Positions 31,770 through 43,432 of a stretch of DNA of 64,000 bases are shown in pieces. The notes beneath the pieces are model-generated. The model searched no databases. It was not told the DNA's origin and saw only the letters and a program-made list of their open reading frames with translations. Both the position numbers and the translations under genes were made by a program. This DNA comes from Hypoxylon rubiginosum. Its lineage: Eukaryota; Ascomycota; Sordariomycetes; Xylariales; Hypoxylaceae. The DNA is taken from positions 248,001-312,000 of the forward strand of contig CADCXA010000001.1 in the NCBI GenBank assembly GCA_902806565.1, written 5' to 3'. The first letter of the stretch is position 1. Every line of letters starts with the position of its first letter.

Positions 31770-32424
31770 TTTCAAGGATTATCAACAAGATAAACGCTGT
31801 CGTATGGTAAGTGATGAAGCATGAAGTGAAGGAAGTCTTCGGTGCCCAGCTTCTGAAGCTATCTCGAAGAACAAACAACGCGCTGGATCAGGATGTAGTG
31901 AGAAGAGCTACCGAGGCATATGGACGAGAATGGATAAAAAGGGCTCTATATATAAAGAATCAAAGTCATCTCAATGAGTGACCACTGCTAGGCGGGTAAC
32001 CAAAGGCTGGGCAAGGCTGAATAAAATCTAGTCATGCTTGCTTACTGTTGGACGGACTCAAGAGCCGAAGTTGTCACTAAAATATTGCCGATATCCATTC
32101 CTTGCCTTGGATGTTCATTTAGTCGATATGAGTGTGACTATGTGACTAAAACTGTATGGAGTATGGAGTATGGAGTATGGAGGTGTGACGAAGAGCAGCT
32201 AAGGGGGACTATCGAATTATCTCTATAGTGCATTCTTATTCATCAAGACGTAGTTATGCGTTATCCGAGCTCAAGCTCTTCGCTGCCAAGACTCAAGACT
32301 GCAAGGGTCAAGTCAATTGAAGGTCGACATTTATCATCCCTAAAATAAAACTTCAAAGACATCCTGCCTTTATCGTAATCTCAACGTCAACCTCATTTAT
32401 ACAAGTCAACGAGATTCACTGATA
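31770..32424. promoter_or_regulatory. Divergent promoter region phosphatase / CTNNBL1
   Basis: 655 bp between start codons. A 7-bp tandem repeat (TATGGAG, four copies) lies at about 32154-32182. No gene is seen. Confidence 0.45.
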
Positions 32425-34354
32425 ATGACTAGCATAGATGAACTTTTCAAGGTCAGTTTGAAATTACACCCCAACTCCAATCTTTTTCTACAGTCGACTA
32501 AACCCAAGATGTAGGCATCCGGCGTTGGTAGTAGCAAGCGCAAGTTAGAACCTCTTCGTGATCCCAGTACGCCTCGCCCTCTTCTCTACAAGTCAACCGA
32601 CCGCACACAGCCTTATAGACTAACGTGTCGCTAATACAGACGAGATATACAAGTCTGCCCGCCTATCCTCAAACGGCCACAGCAGCAGGCACGCGCGCGT
32701 CGAAGACGATGCTGCAGACGAGGACGATGTCGAGGCAGGACCTGCACCTCCACCGGATGACGAGAACGACGGAGACTACGGACCAGATCTACCCCCCGAC
32801 GATGACGAAGAAGGACGATTCTACGGCGGAGGAATCACGGCACAGGAGAACGATGCGCTAGACTACGTCGACGATCCAGATCCCGATGCGAACACCCAGC
32901 CGGACAAATTCGACGGCGCGTGGCTTCGGCGCACAGCCCTCAACTTCGAGAAGCGCATCAGCAAGAACGCCGAGCTGCGCGCCAAGTTCGAGGACCAGCC
33001 CCAAAAGTTCATCGCTAGCGAGGCCGACCTCGACGCCGACATCAAGGCCCTATCTATCCTCTCAGAGCACCCGGAGCTGTACCCCGAGTTTGCGAAGCTT
33101 GGATGCGTAGCGAGCCTAGTAGGCCTGCTAGCCCACGAGAACACGGATATCGCCATCGACGCTATAGAGATCATCAACGAGCTGACGGACGAGGACGTCT
33201 CGGCCGACGACGACCAGTGGAACGCGCTCGTGGACGCGCTGCTGGAAGCCGACCTGCTCGGACTGCTGGTGTCGAACTTCGAGCGTCTGGACGAGGAACA
33301 AGAAGCCGACCGCGGCGGCATATACTACGCTCTCAGCATAGTGGAGAACCTCTGCAGCGGGCGAGCGGCCACGGCGGAGCAGGTCGCGGAAAACGACAAC
33401 CTGCTCAAGTGGATGCTGCGACGGATTCAAGCAAAAGAAAACCCCGTCGGCCAGAACAAGCAGTATGCTGCCGAGGTCCTCGCGATATTGGTACAGACGT
33501 CGTCCAAGAACCGGAGGAAACTGGCCAGCCTGGACGCCGTGGATATCATGCTGCAGCTCGTGGCGTCCTACCGAAAACGCGATCCCGAAAAGGGGGGCGA
33601 GGAGGAAGAGTACATGGAAAACCTATTCGAAGCCTTGACCTGTCTGGTAGACGACCCCGAGATCAAGGCCAAATTTGTCGCGGCCGAGGGCGTCGAGCTG
33701 TGCCTGATCATGCTCAAAGAAGGCAAGCTGAGCAAGGCCGCCGCGCTCCGGCTCCTGGACCACGCCGCAGGGGGGCCGGGCCAGTCGGGAACCGAGGTCT
33801 GCCAGCGGATCGTGGAGGCCGGCGGGCTGAAGAACATCTTCACGCTCTTCATGCGGAAGCAGAACGACGGCCGGACCGCGGAGCACCTGATCGGCACGTT
33901 CGCGTCCATGCTCCGGCTCCTGCCCGCCGACTCGGCCGAGCGCGTGCGCACGCTGGCTAAGTTCGTCGAGCGCGACTACGAGAAGACAGTTAAACTGGTC
34001 GGGCTGCGGCGGGAGTACGCGGCGCGCGTTGGCGCGGTGGACGACGCGATACGGACGGAGCAGGAGCAGGGCGACGAGAGGGGGGAGGAAGAGGAGATGG
34101 CGGACGAGTGGCTCTCGCGGCGGCTCGACGCGGGGCTTTTCTGCCTGCAGGTGCTGGACGTGGTGCTTGCGTGGCTGGTGGCCGAAGACGGCGGCGCGAG
34201 GAAGACGATCAAGAAGTTACTTGCGGACCGCGACGAGACGTTAAGCGTCATCAAGGACTCGATACAGGAGCAGATCGAAGGCATCGACGCGGTCGATGCG
34301 GACGGCAAAGATACTAGAGACATGTTGTCGACACTGGTAGAATTCTTGCAATGA
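32425..34354 (+). CDS. CTNNBL1: Beta-catenin-like protein 1 (CTNNBL1), spliceosome-associated
   Basis: Three exons: 32425..32451 (MTSIDELFK), 32515..32566 and 32640..34354; introns 63 and 73 bp. The protein has 597 residues. The N-terminal 30-100 part is basic then very acidic (DDAADEDDVEAGPAPPPDDE), a usual CTNNBL1 feature. The Armadillo-type body begins DKFDGAWLRRTALNFEKRIS and has LSILSEHPELYPEFAKLGCV, LVGLLAHENTDIAIDAIEII, GGIYYALSIVENLCSGRA and QNKQYAAEVLAILVQTSSKN, ending STLVEFLQ. In other species CTNNBL1 binds the Prp19/CDC5L complex and nuclear localisation signals. The acidic C-terminal part (EEEEMADEWLSRRLDAGLFC) is also typical. A frame starting at 33230 is open only because the true start lies in upstream small exons. 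Confidence 0.92.
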
Positions 34355-34707
34355 TGGGAGGGAATAAGGCAGTTTAGCTTGCTTGCTTGGTTGAATATAA
34401 TAGTAATCATGAATAATGCATGTCGTGCTGGCTAGCTAGTTCGCCTAGCTATAGCACGGTCGCCTTCGCGGATCTCTCATCTATGAATAGACATAGATAG
34501 GCAAGGCTCTTCTTGTTATAGACAGCCGGTACCATCGATCCTTTCCTTGCTCAAGGTTTCCCTCTAAAAAAAAACACCGACACCTATAATATATGCACAC
34601 TATACCCGCGGTCCCCCGGCACAATGATCCATCGTGACGGTCGGCATGGCGTCCCCTTCACCCCCTTAGTTGTATACTCCAGAAACGACCTTCCCTCGAA
34701 CGGAGGC
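34355..34707. other. Intergenic between convergent CTNNBL1 and VMA10
   Basis: 3' flanks with an A-run at about 34567. Nothing else seen. Confidence 0.5.
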
Positions 34708-35438
34708 TTAGGCCTTCTCAGGTGGGACGGGCTTGACCTCGAACACGGCCTTTAGCAAGTTCTCGACTACCTCGGACTGGCCCTTCTTGCCGGCGGCGTG
34801 GATCTCCTTGATCTTGGCTTCGGCTTCCTTGTTCGCCTCGTCTTCGGCCTGCTTGTTGCCTTGCGTGTGCTATCGATAATAATAAAAACCTAGCAGTTAG
34901 CCTACCATGTCTTTCAACTGCCCGTATATTGCGAGATACGATAGATGTGACGGAGAGAGAGGTAAGATACGAAATGTATACCTCGGCCTCGAACTTTTTG
35001 AATTCTTCGTCCTTCGCTTGGCGGTACGCCTCTATCTCCTTCTTGGCCTCGTCTCGCGCCTCTCGTACTCTCTTGGTTCGAACTGCGAAAAGACCGGTGG
35101 GTTAGCCCGCAATTCTCTGTGCTACTGCTGGGATTGGCGATTCGGGGAGATGGTAAGTAAGGATAGGATAGGGGGCACCGACATTCTCGAGCTTTCTGGA
35201 CAATTTTGGAAGCTTCCCTCTCGGACTAAACGAGCTACTTGTCAGCTGGAACCCATCCATCTTTAATTGCTACGAGGGTATGGGTCGGTGGTTCGGTGGG
35301 TTAATCGCGTACATCGAGCAGGGTCTGGATGCCTGTTGAGTTCTGGGCTGACTGTTGGTTAAAGAAGGGTATTGTTAGCTATCTATATCGTCTGCCTGTC
35401 TAAAACATGGGCAAGGTGTTGGAGATTGCGCATACCAT
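34708..35438 (-). CDS. VMA10: V-type ATPase subunit G (Vma10)
   Basis: Five exons: 35438..35436 (the ATG alone), 35351..35313, 35225..35183, 35082..34982 and 34869..34708. The protein has 115 residues, matching yeast Vma10 (114). Sequence order: M, then SAQNSTGIQTLLD, SEREASKIVQKARE, FRTKRVREARDEAKKEIEAY, RQAKDEEFKKFEAE, HTQGNKQAEDEANKEAEAKI and a C-terminus KPVPPEKA. It is a long charged helix forming the peripheral stalk with subunit E in the V1 sector, which acidifies vacuoles. Donor and acceptor pairs are GTATGC...ACAG, GTACGC...TTAG, GTCGGT...GCAG and GTATAC...ATAG. The third donor, GTCGGT, is unusual. No exon would be found reliably by ORF search. It is divergent from PET117. Confidence 0.92.
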
Positions 35439-36025
35439 CCTGATCTATTGATCTACTGGAGAGCTTTATTTTTATGCAGAAGTGATCTTAGATGAAAAGG
35501 ACACTCGAGGGTGCTGCTGTACTGGTATAGCTGGCGCGTGTTGTGGGAAATTAGGAGGGAATTGGTGGTGAGTTAGGGACGTAGGTTGTTTGTATTCGAA
35601 GCTCGGCGAATGAACGAATGGTCACTGACGAATTGAAGTCACAGGCCAGGGCGTCGGCGGATTCAGCAGATGGAACATGGGGCTGGGGGGAGCTCCAGCT
35701 CACCGGACCAGGGAAAAACAGCAATGCCGCCCACTAAATCTATTGCCCGCTTAGGTGCTTAGGCCTGCTAAACTGCATCTTGAACCGCCTACAGTGCCTG
35801 CTATGCTAACCTTCTAGATTACAAGGGTCCTTATCGATAGCATACATGTGCCCCAACGTCATTTTGGGGAAGCTTCAATTTTCTCAGACCATCTTCGTCC
35901 CTTGCTTCAAATTCGTGCTCATAAGAGCTTCGACGACAGACTAGACGACAACAGCCTAGAGCGAGCCATGGCTCTATAGCGAGCACCAATTCGAACAAGC
36001 TCAATTGCCGCCTTACATAAATAAC
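35439..36025. promoter_or_regulatory. Divergent promoter region VMA10 / PET117
   Basis: 587 bp. No coding signal. CCAAT-like motifs were not obvious by eye. Confidence 0.4.
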
Positions 36026-36355
36026 ATGTCGCGCGCCTCGAAGCTCACATTGGCGGGCACCTCGCTATTTGCCGTCGGTACGGTGATCATAGTGCACTTC
36101 CAGCAGAAGATGGAGAAAGAGGTACGATAGTACCACTCGTTTATAAGAGACTTAAATGCTGTACATACTTATACGTACTATTTAAAATAGGCGATGCACC
36201 AGGGCGTCGTTCGCGACATGGAACAGCAGCGAATTAAAAAAGAACGCCAGCTCGACTTCGATATCCAAAAAGCGTTGGAGGAGGAATATAAAAGGGGCCA
36301 GACCGTCCGAGAGACCACGGAAGAGTTACCGGCGAAAAGCCTACCTGATCGATAG
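36026..36355 (+). CDS. PET117: Cytochrome c oxidase assembly factor PET117
   Basis: Two exons: 36026..36121 and 36191..36355, with a 69-bp intron (GTACGA...AAATAG). The protein has 86 residues. It starts MSRASKLTLAGTSLFAVGTV, a basic N-terminus plus one hydrophobic segment, then VHFQQKMEKE, and exon 2 gives AMHQGVVRDMEQQRIKKERQ and LDFDIQKALEEEYKRGQTV. The HQGV.RD.E.Q..K...Q core is the PET117 signature. PET117 is a small mitochondrial inner-membrane protein needed for complex IV assembly; in human cells it works with PDK-related steps of COX15 oligomerisation. It is the fourth mitochondrial gene in the window. Confidence 0.9.
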
Positions 36356-36838
36356 CGCTGTTGAAGGTGTTGTAAGATGAGTGTTGTCTTATTTCGTTGA
36401 TACCGAGTTTCGAAGCCTATGTAGCTCTGGACTCGGGGCAGACTGTCGGAAAGGGATGTGCCATTCCAACTAGGTGCGTGTCGACTTACGTGCTAAGCAG
36501 GGAAACACCAGTTATACGGACGTTTCTGTGTGAACTCGAGGGCATACTTGCTGACAATTTCTATCGACAGCGAGATGCCTAAGAACTTCTACACTAATAT
36601 ATACTACTAAGCCTCGCTACTCATTATTCGAAGCTCCTATTATCGAACGATAATTCTGCGACAGTATTAATACTTATGATGAAAACCAATATATAGTACT
36701 ATATATCCTAGACACTTACCAAAATAGTATACAAATCATACAACATCGTAATGTACAAAAGCCATATTATCTTCATCGCTCGTAGCTTCATTGCAACCAA
36801 TACACTCCTGATACATGTCAAGAGCCAGGCATTACGTC
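36356..36838. other. Intergenic between convergent PET117 and sugar transporter
   Basis: AT-rich 3' flanks; no gene seen. Confidence 0.5.
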
Positions 36839-39059
36839 TCAAAACTCCTTTGTTATGCTCGAAATGGCAATCTGATCGTGGTAACTCTTCATCATGTCTT
36901 CTTCCACTTCTTCGGCGAACACATCTACGTCGGTCGACGCAAACTTCCTCGCACTGATCTTCTGCTCGAATAGAAGATCTAGCTCGGCAAACGTCCGTCC
37001 AGCTGGCTCGGGCACGCGGAAGAAGGTATAGATGAAACAGAGGAAGCATGAGCCCGCCTGTGGTTCTGTAAGCAAATGAAGGTAAAACCGATGGAATTAC
37101 CAAATCAGGAACTCACCCAGAAGAATCCGGCATAGTTACCCCAGTCCCATGCCGAAGGGTTCAGCATGTATGGTGTTAACACTCCGCAGACGATGCCGAC
37201 GATATTGCTACAGTCCGTAAGCTTCCAACTCTAGCTACCCCTTATTTATTGGGGGGAGGAGTCTTACTAGAGGATACGACCAAGTACTACAGTCTTGATC
37301 TGCAGGCGTCTCGTTGAGATTTCTGCAACCAGAGAGTAACAGACAGTCCCGACGGTTAGCTGGTAGCACAGCGCCCACACCAGCATGATACTACCCGTGG
37401 CGAGGGATGCGGAATTCCTATCCGGAGCCAAGCCCAGGAACCCGAGGATCATGAGCATTACGAAAAGACCGGCAAGGCCATATAGGTATAACGTCCTTCG
37501 CCCTACTCCAAGGGTGATCAGCGTCCACGCCCCGAAGACACCAGCACAGTTAATGGCGTATTGTCCCATGGCAAACGAGTACGCCTTGTCATTGTCGAGA
37601 CCGGCCTGCTGTAGGAAATACGTCGAGTAGTTGGAAAAGGAATTGCCGCTCAGGTTCTGAATTGCCCAACACATGCATACAATCTATCTTGATTAGCCTT
37701 ATGAAACAGAGAAAGAAAAAAGCTTCTAACATACTTCTGTGCGACGTCTGTCGACTCCCTTGAAGCAATCGAGATAGCTTGCTCCTTTGGTGATCTGCGC
37801 GAGAAGAGTTAGCAACAAATACGATAAAATCCACGGGGCTTATCAAACCTTCTGCTCCAAGGCCGAAGTGTGCACCATCATCGCAACAGTCTCGTCTGCG
37901 TCGAAACCTGTCTCGTTGTTCAAATTGGTCAAGCGAAGCAAAGAACGCTTGGCGTCTTCGAGTCTTCCCTTCCTCACAAGCCACCAAGGAGATTCGGGGG
38001 CGAAGAGGATTCCAATGATCAGAGGGACTGGCCACATCCATTGGAGTGCATATGGCTGTTCGACTTATTAGCACGTAGCACGCTTAATATTCCGGGACAG
38101 ATGTCTTTAGGAAGTTCTTACTATGCGGTAAGCCCACTCATCGGTACGCCAAAGGTTACCCATAATCACTCCGATACCAATCATCTGGCCGACTCCCCAG
38201 CAGAAGTTGATATAGGTGGTCAAGTAGCCACGGAGGGCTACGGGACAAACCTCGGAGGCATATGTAATAGTCAGCGTCTGGAAGACGCCCCAGGGAATAC
38301 CGCACAAGATCTCGGCGACCTGGAGGTGCACGACGGTTTGGGCCGTGAAGAAGATGGCCGTAAACGCGATGATGAGCACAAGGCAGAATATAACAGTATA
38401 GCGGTATCCAAAACGCTCAGACACCCAGCCGTTTAACAAGAGGCCAATGATTTCGCCCTGTGAGAAGAATTGGTGTTAAAAATAGCAATTCACCCTTAAC
38501 CAGACAAGCGGGAATGTGACGAAGTTTGCTAGCATCGACGCCGTGAGACCTTCGACCTCCGGGGGTCAAAACACCCAGCCAATCGGTGATCACCAACGAT
38601 TTTACGCGATGCTGACACAAAAAAGAAAGGGATGGGTTTTTAAACTTTAAGCATCTCTGCGCACACACGGGGGAGTTTACTTACTACCACTGCACCGTTA
38701 CTCAACCCGGCCTGCCACGCCGCCGGTACCTGGTAGCTGACGCTGCCGTCGGCGGCCGTGACGGCGACGCCGTACTTCTCGTTGAACTGGGGGAAGGCGT
38801 AGAAGTTGTTGACGAGGGAGACGTCGTATCCCTCCATGACGATGCAGGTGGAGATGAGGACGCTCCAGGCGACGGCCTTGGGATAGAGCCGGAGGCCCTG
38901 CCACAGCGTCATCCTGTGCTCCTTTTCCGTCGCGAGCCGAGCGCTGCGGATGACGTCGCGCATGGTCTCGTGCTCCTCCGCCCTGGATGTCTTACCCGCC
39001 GACGGGACGTTCTCGACAACGTCGTCCTCGACCCCCTTCCCCATTGGCGAAGAGGTCAT
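36839..39059 (-). CDS. MFS sugar transporter, alpha-glucoside (maltose) permease type
   Basis: Seven exons: 39059..38685, 38457..38122, 38055..37849, 37794..37735, 37683..37268, 37207..37117 and 37057..36839. The protein has 567 residues. After a charged N-terminus the first helix is [20 protein letters not shown]. Other landmarks are [20 protein letters not shown] (GR-type motif after TM2), [20 protein letters not shown] with [40 protein letters not shown] followed by [11 protein letters not shown] (the PESP motif of sugar porters, WWLVRKGR being usual in MAL permeases), [20 protein letters not shown] and [19 protein letters not shown] (PETKG-equivalent). Twelve helices are expected. It sits in the plasma membrane and imports alpha-glucosides with protons (family knowledge). 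TACCTAGGTA lies 6 bp upstream of the ATG. The divergent neighbour is a Zn2Cys6 regulator, but whether it controls this gene is unknown. Confidence 0.9.
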
Positions 39060-40268
39060 ACCGGTACCTAGGTAGTGCTAGGTGGTACGTGTGTAGCTTG
39101 TAGCCGTGTCCCCTGCTGGCTTGGGGCTTGGGTATGGGTACCACTATTGGGTTCGATAAGCCGCTTTTTGGGGGGCTGCTGACTTGGCTCTTCCTCGTAA
39201 AACTCTACCTACCATGGATCACATATCACGTATTGTGGTGATGCTTCATTCGGTCTTCCTCCTTTAAGGTTCTCTACTTTCAATACTACCGATTTATATA
39301 TAAAAAAAGGAAATAAACAACGTCCACTAAGAGGAGAAGCTAAGGCAACCGAGGTAGTTTGCCATAGTCCGTAACCGGTTTAGCCCTGTTACATTTTTCT
39401 ATTCAACGGCTCCAGATGGTGGAGGTGAACTGAGGGACAAGTTGCGGGGAAGAACCACTTGGAAGTTTTCGAAATTGTTGATACGTCTTTTTTCATTGGA
39501 TATCCCTGTGCCCTAAGCCAAGTCCCTGTTCCCCAAAGCCAAGTTCTTAGCCAAATTCTTAGCCAAGTCCTCAGCCAAGGTACATACTAGCAACAGCAGA
39601 CTAGTACTAGACTGCTAGAGTACTAGCAGCAGTAGTAGAAGGCCAAGTCTTAAGCTCCTGTTATGGCTGCTATGTAAACACCTACGGATACTGTGTTAGT
39701 AGTGTCCGTGAGTATGTGCACGCCTGGCACGCTCACATGTAAGCCCTTGCTAGGATCTGACTGCAGCTACTTCGTAATAGTACCGTTATCCATTGGCCAG
39801 ACAGCCCCCAGGCTCGTTCAATCTTTTGGTCAGCTCACTTAAGACAACCCAACCCCCGTACAGCGATCAGAGCGATCAGAGCGACCAGAGCGATCCAGCC
39901 TGCCAGCCCATTAAAAACCAAACCGCATATAGCGTGGGTTACACGAAGATAACGCCGTGGGTCCCGTTCTAACGTCCGTGATTCGGGAGAGAGGGCAAAA
40001 TGAGCGGAACGCTCGGTTGGCCCAATTGGGGGCTCCTTGGGTCCTTGGGTCCTTGGGGGGCTTACATAGTAGGCTTAGGCTCAGTCTTCGGTATATCCCA
40101 TAGACCGGGTTTAAGACTATTTCAGAATGGCCCCCCCGTTCCCCCGTTCTCCCGTTCGGCGGTTTTGTCCTTCTTTAGGCGATCCCTTGCGAAGTTGGGG
40201 CTCAAAATCGATCTACGGGTAACATTGACCGAATTACACCGAGACCCGAAGACCCGACGACGTTGCGA
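39060..40268. promoter_or_regulatory. 1.2-kb divergent region, transporter / Zn2Cys6 gene, with short tandem repeats
   Basis: No gene is supported. It holds TACCTAGGTA (39065-39074), an imperfect array of TAGCCAAGTTCT-like units (about 39510-39582), a 10-bp array around GAGCGATCA (about 39864-39895) and a GGGTCCTT triplication (about 40032-40055). The frame 40000..40440 (+) overlaps exon 1 of the regulator in another phase and is not taken as a gene. Confidence 0.5.
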
Positions 40269-42651
40269 ATGCCCTCATCAGAGCAGTCCGAGTTGCTCGC
40301 CACACCCTGGTACAAATCCCTCTCTTTCCAGGAGTCGTTTCTCGCCCAAGCGCCCTCGGGGTGAGGTGAATGTCGGACGAGCCGGATACTCGTACTTCCT
40401 TCACCACCTCAATCACCTCCATGTATCGGATAGCGGCTGATTGTGACTATTTTACCCAACAGCGTTACATGTCGTGAACACCACCTTAAATGTAGGCTTG
40501 TACCAGACTGTCTTCTGCGCCTTTTTCCCACGTAAGACAACGTAATTAACCACTGGTGCCTTATCGCGTAGGCGATCGGTCAGTTCCGAGATGTGGTCGC
40601 TGCGTCCGCGCGGGTCGTGAATGCAAATTGGGCTTCAAATTCAAACCTAGCAAAGGTATGTCCTATGTTTTATTTCTCCTCCTACTTGGTTACAAGCCAA
40701 GCCTAATCAATCTATATAGGCTCATTTACTAGGGACCAAAGGTGGCTCAAACCGCCACGCACATGTAAGCCTTGCAATCAAGACGGGCAGATCAAGTAAT
40801 TTTGGTGACTGAGTATCTACAAGTAATATACATCGACGAGACTCGAGGCTTGTCGAATGGAAATGCTACCGATGATATATCGCAATACGATATTCCAGTC
40901 GACGAGACTCATGCCAGTGACCAACGCTCGAGCTCCTCAAGTGCTACACCTCCGGTAAGCGCCCATCCGCCGCAGCACGATGATGCTAGGAATCGACCTC
41001 CCGTCATCGTTCAAGGTCAGCCTCTGCCGAGAGACAACGGCGTATTTGAAAACGAGCGTATTTCCGCATCAGAGGTTCACATTCGCCGAGAAGCTCTAGA
41101 AGCCAAGTCTACCGAGCCCTACGACATGCGTGTTAGAAGCACCACGTATATCCCTCCTCCAAGAAACCCATTGGCGGATAATTTTCCCAATATCCCTAAT
41201 CTACCGCTCAAAAGCCGAACGGAGGCGGTTCTATTCCGGCACTACATTCAAAAGTTGGCCATCTGTGTAAGCCAGACAGCGGGGTGATGAGAAATTCTAG
41301 AAGGGCAGAGTATTTGCTGACCGATGTAGTTGGACTTGTGTGATCCGCTCCGGCATTTCGAACTCGTCGTCCCGGAACGTGCCGGGGAGTGCCATACCCT
41401 TTTGAACGCCATATTTGCTATAGCCGCAAGACATCTAAGTCACACGACCGACTTCGACCCCCTAGCCTCGAATAGGTATCACGACGAATGCTTGAAGTAT
41501 CTTATTCCCATGCTGAACCATGCCTCCACGGTATCGGATGAGAATATGTTTGCGGCAACTATTATCCTCCGCATGCTGGAGGAAATGGATGGTGAGAGAC
41601 AAGCATTCCCCGCAGACAAGTAAGGAGGTGCCAGCTAACAACTGGTACTAGTTCCGACTACGGGCCAGGATAACTATAGCCACCTGCTTGGCATTCACGC
41701 CTTCGTCAACGTGGGAGACCAGTATATGGTTCCAGGAAGTCTAAGCGCTGCATCATTCTGGGTAGGGCTACGTCAGGAGATATACATCGCCGTGATTACC
41801 CAACAACCTGTCAAGCTCTCTCTAGATCACTACGTGGTGGACCGGTCATTTGAGCCGACCGACGACTATACGTGGTCGAATCGAGCGATCGTCCTTCTCG
41901 CCGACGTTCTTAATTTCTGCTTTGGTGGCAACCCCTCTACGCCTAGCCACTGGACTGCTTTAGACGAGGCAACACTACGGTGGTCCACCACTCGACCCCC
42001 GTCCTTCAACCCGTTTTTCTATCGCGAGCGCACATCGTCTCTAGCTTTCCCGGAAGTCTGGCACGGCTCGAGTTGTCATGGTACGTAATCAGGCTAACCA
42101 GCCAAGGTTACCTGCCTACCTGGGTACCTAAGGGGTAGTCTTCGGCTCCATGTAAGGGCTAACCTAACCCATTCTAGTGATCGGGATTCAGCACCATATT
42201 CTCGCGCAGCTGTTCCTAATTCAGTTTGACCCGTCCATCCCCAAAGTGGGCACAAACCGGCGAGCAGCCGTAAAACAGATGACGGTGCGTCTCGTGTCCC
42301 GTCCCCGCTCTACGACGACGCTGACAAGCAATAGCATCGCATCGAAATCCTCGTTAGGGAGCTTTGTGGTATCGGGGTATGCAACCAATGGACACCGCCG
42401 GCCATGTTCACGGCTTGCATGGGTATTGCCATGTGTAAGTCCATCTACTCTGCCCCCTAAGTCTCTATACACATAAAATTCGAACTAACATGAAGTGCTT
42501 TGCAGTTGGCGATCAATTTGGCGAGCGATCTGACCAGGAGGCCTTGCTCGATATCCTGAAGAGGACCGAAGCGGAGCATGCTCGACCTACGGCGGCGATA
42601 CAACAACAGCTGCTGAGAGCATGGGGTTGGGTCCCTGATGATGACGAATGA
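40269..42651 (+). CDS. Zn(II)2Cys6 transcription factor with fungal-specific domain 2
   Basis: Ten exons: 40269..40309, 40463..40491, 40572..40655, 40720..40764, 40824..41266, 41330..41591, 41652..42080, 42178..42284, 42335..42434 and 42506..42651. The protein has 561 residues. All ten phases are consistent. The binuclear cluster is canonical once spliced: Cys14, 17, 24, 31, 34 and 41 (C-x2-C-x6-C-x6-C-x2-C-x6-C), with residues such as PCVTCREHHLKCDRSVPRC. A linker follows (SFTRDQRWLKPPRT). The C-terminal domain (about 190-561) is of the Fungal_trans_2/DUF3468 type: LDLCDPLRHFELVVPERAGE, NAIFAIAARHLSHTTDFDPL, FASVMHRIE-like HRIEILVRELCGIGVCNQWT and LLRAWGWVPDDDE. It is a nuclear DNA-binding regulator; targets are unknown. 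Introns 1 and 2 each cut a zinc-ligand Cys codon. Weaker points are the donor GTACAA of intron 1 and the start, which has no better alternative. Confidence 0.84.
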
Positions 42652-43432
42652 ACCAAGAAACGAAAAATCTGAACTGCCCGGTTTCAAACCGACAGGAAAC
42701 TGCCGAATTTCTCGTACAGGGAATGTTGTATCACGACTTTCCCCGATTCGGTCCGGATCAGCTCGGCCGCCGGCTTGGGCTCACATGGCACGTCTGTTAT
42801 GCGTGCGGAGCTATTAATATGTAAGGCTGTAAAATCCGAGTGAAAATTGGCATGACGTTATCATCTTGGACGAGGCGTGAAAGCCGCATTGGCGGATGGG
42901 GACACTCAGAATCTCACGTCAACGAATCGGACAATATTGCCCAAATTCGATCCGTACAAATAAGCAGAGGGCTCGCTCGCGAATGGCACTCCACTGCGGC
43001 CGCTTGCCTCGTTTTATTCGAGGGAGATCGGCATCCGCACTAGCTGACGAGAAATGTAGCGTTCAAGTTCGGCGATTTTTACTTCATCCAGTCGGATCAA
43101 GCCCATGTGGGGACTCCTATATCACGTACACACCACTTACACCGTTAGACGTAGCCCAGAGTATATATACCTACCTACCGGAGTGAAGACGACGATGTTC
43201 CAGAGTCAAGGTCTCTTCGAAAGACGAAAGCCAATAATCAGCCACGAAATTCGATATCACTATATTATATAAGGCTTTGACTTTACGGGCATTCCTACGA
43301 GGCTTTCAACTCTGATAACTTCTTTCCCTCTCCTATTCTCCTAACCAACCAAGACCGAGCTTGTTTACATACATCCTATTGCATATCGTAACACATACGT
43401 CACTCGTCCTACGTCGCACATCGAACTTTACA
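42652..43432. other. Intergenic, promoter of MIOX
   Basis: Nearly 0.8 kb without a gene. TATATAAGG (about 43265) and a C+T-rich leader (43315-43430) suggest the MIOX promoter. Confidence 0.5.

Noticed and set aside
40000..40440. 146-codon plus-strand frame upstream of the Zn2Cys6 gene
   Set aside because: It overlaps the regulator's first exon in another phase and has no recognisable motif.
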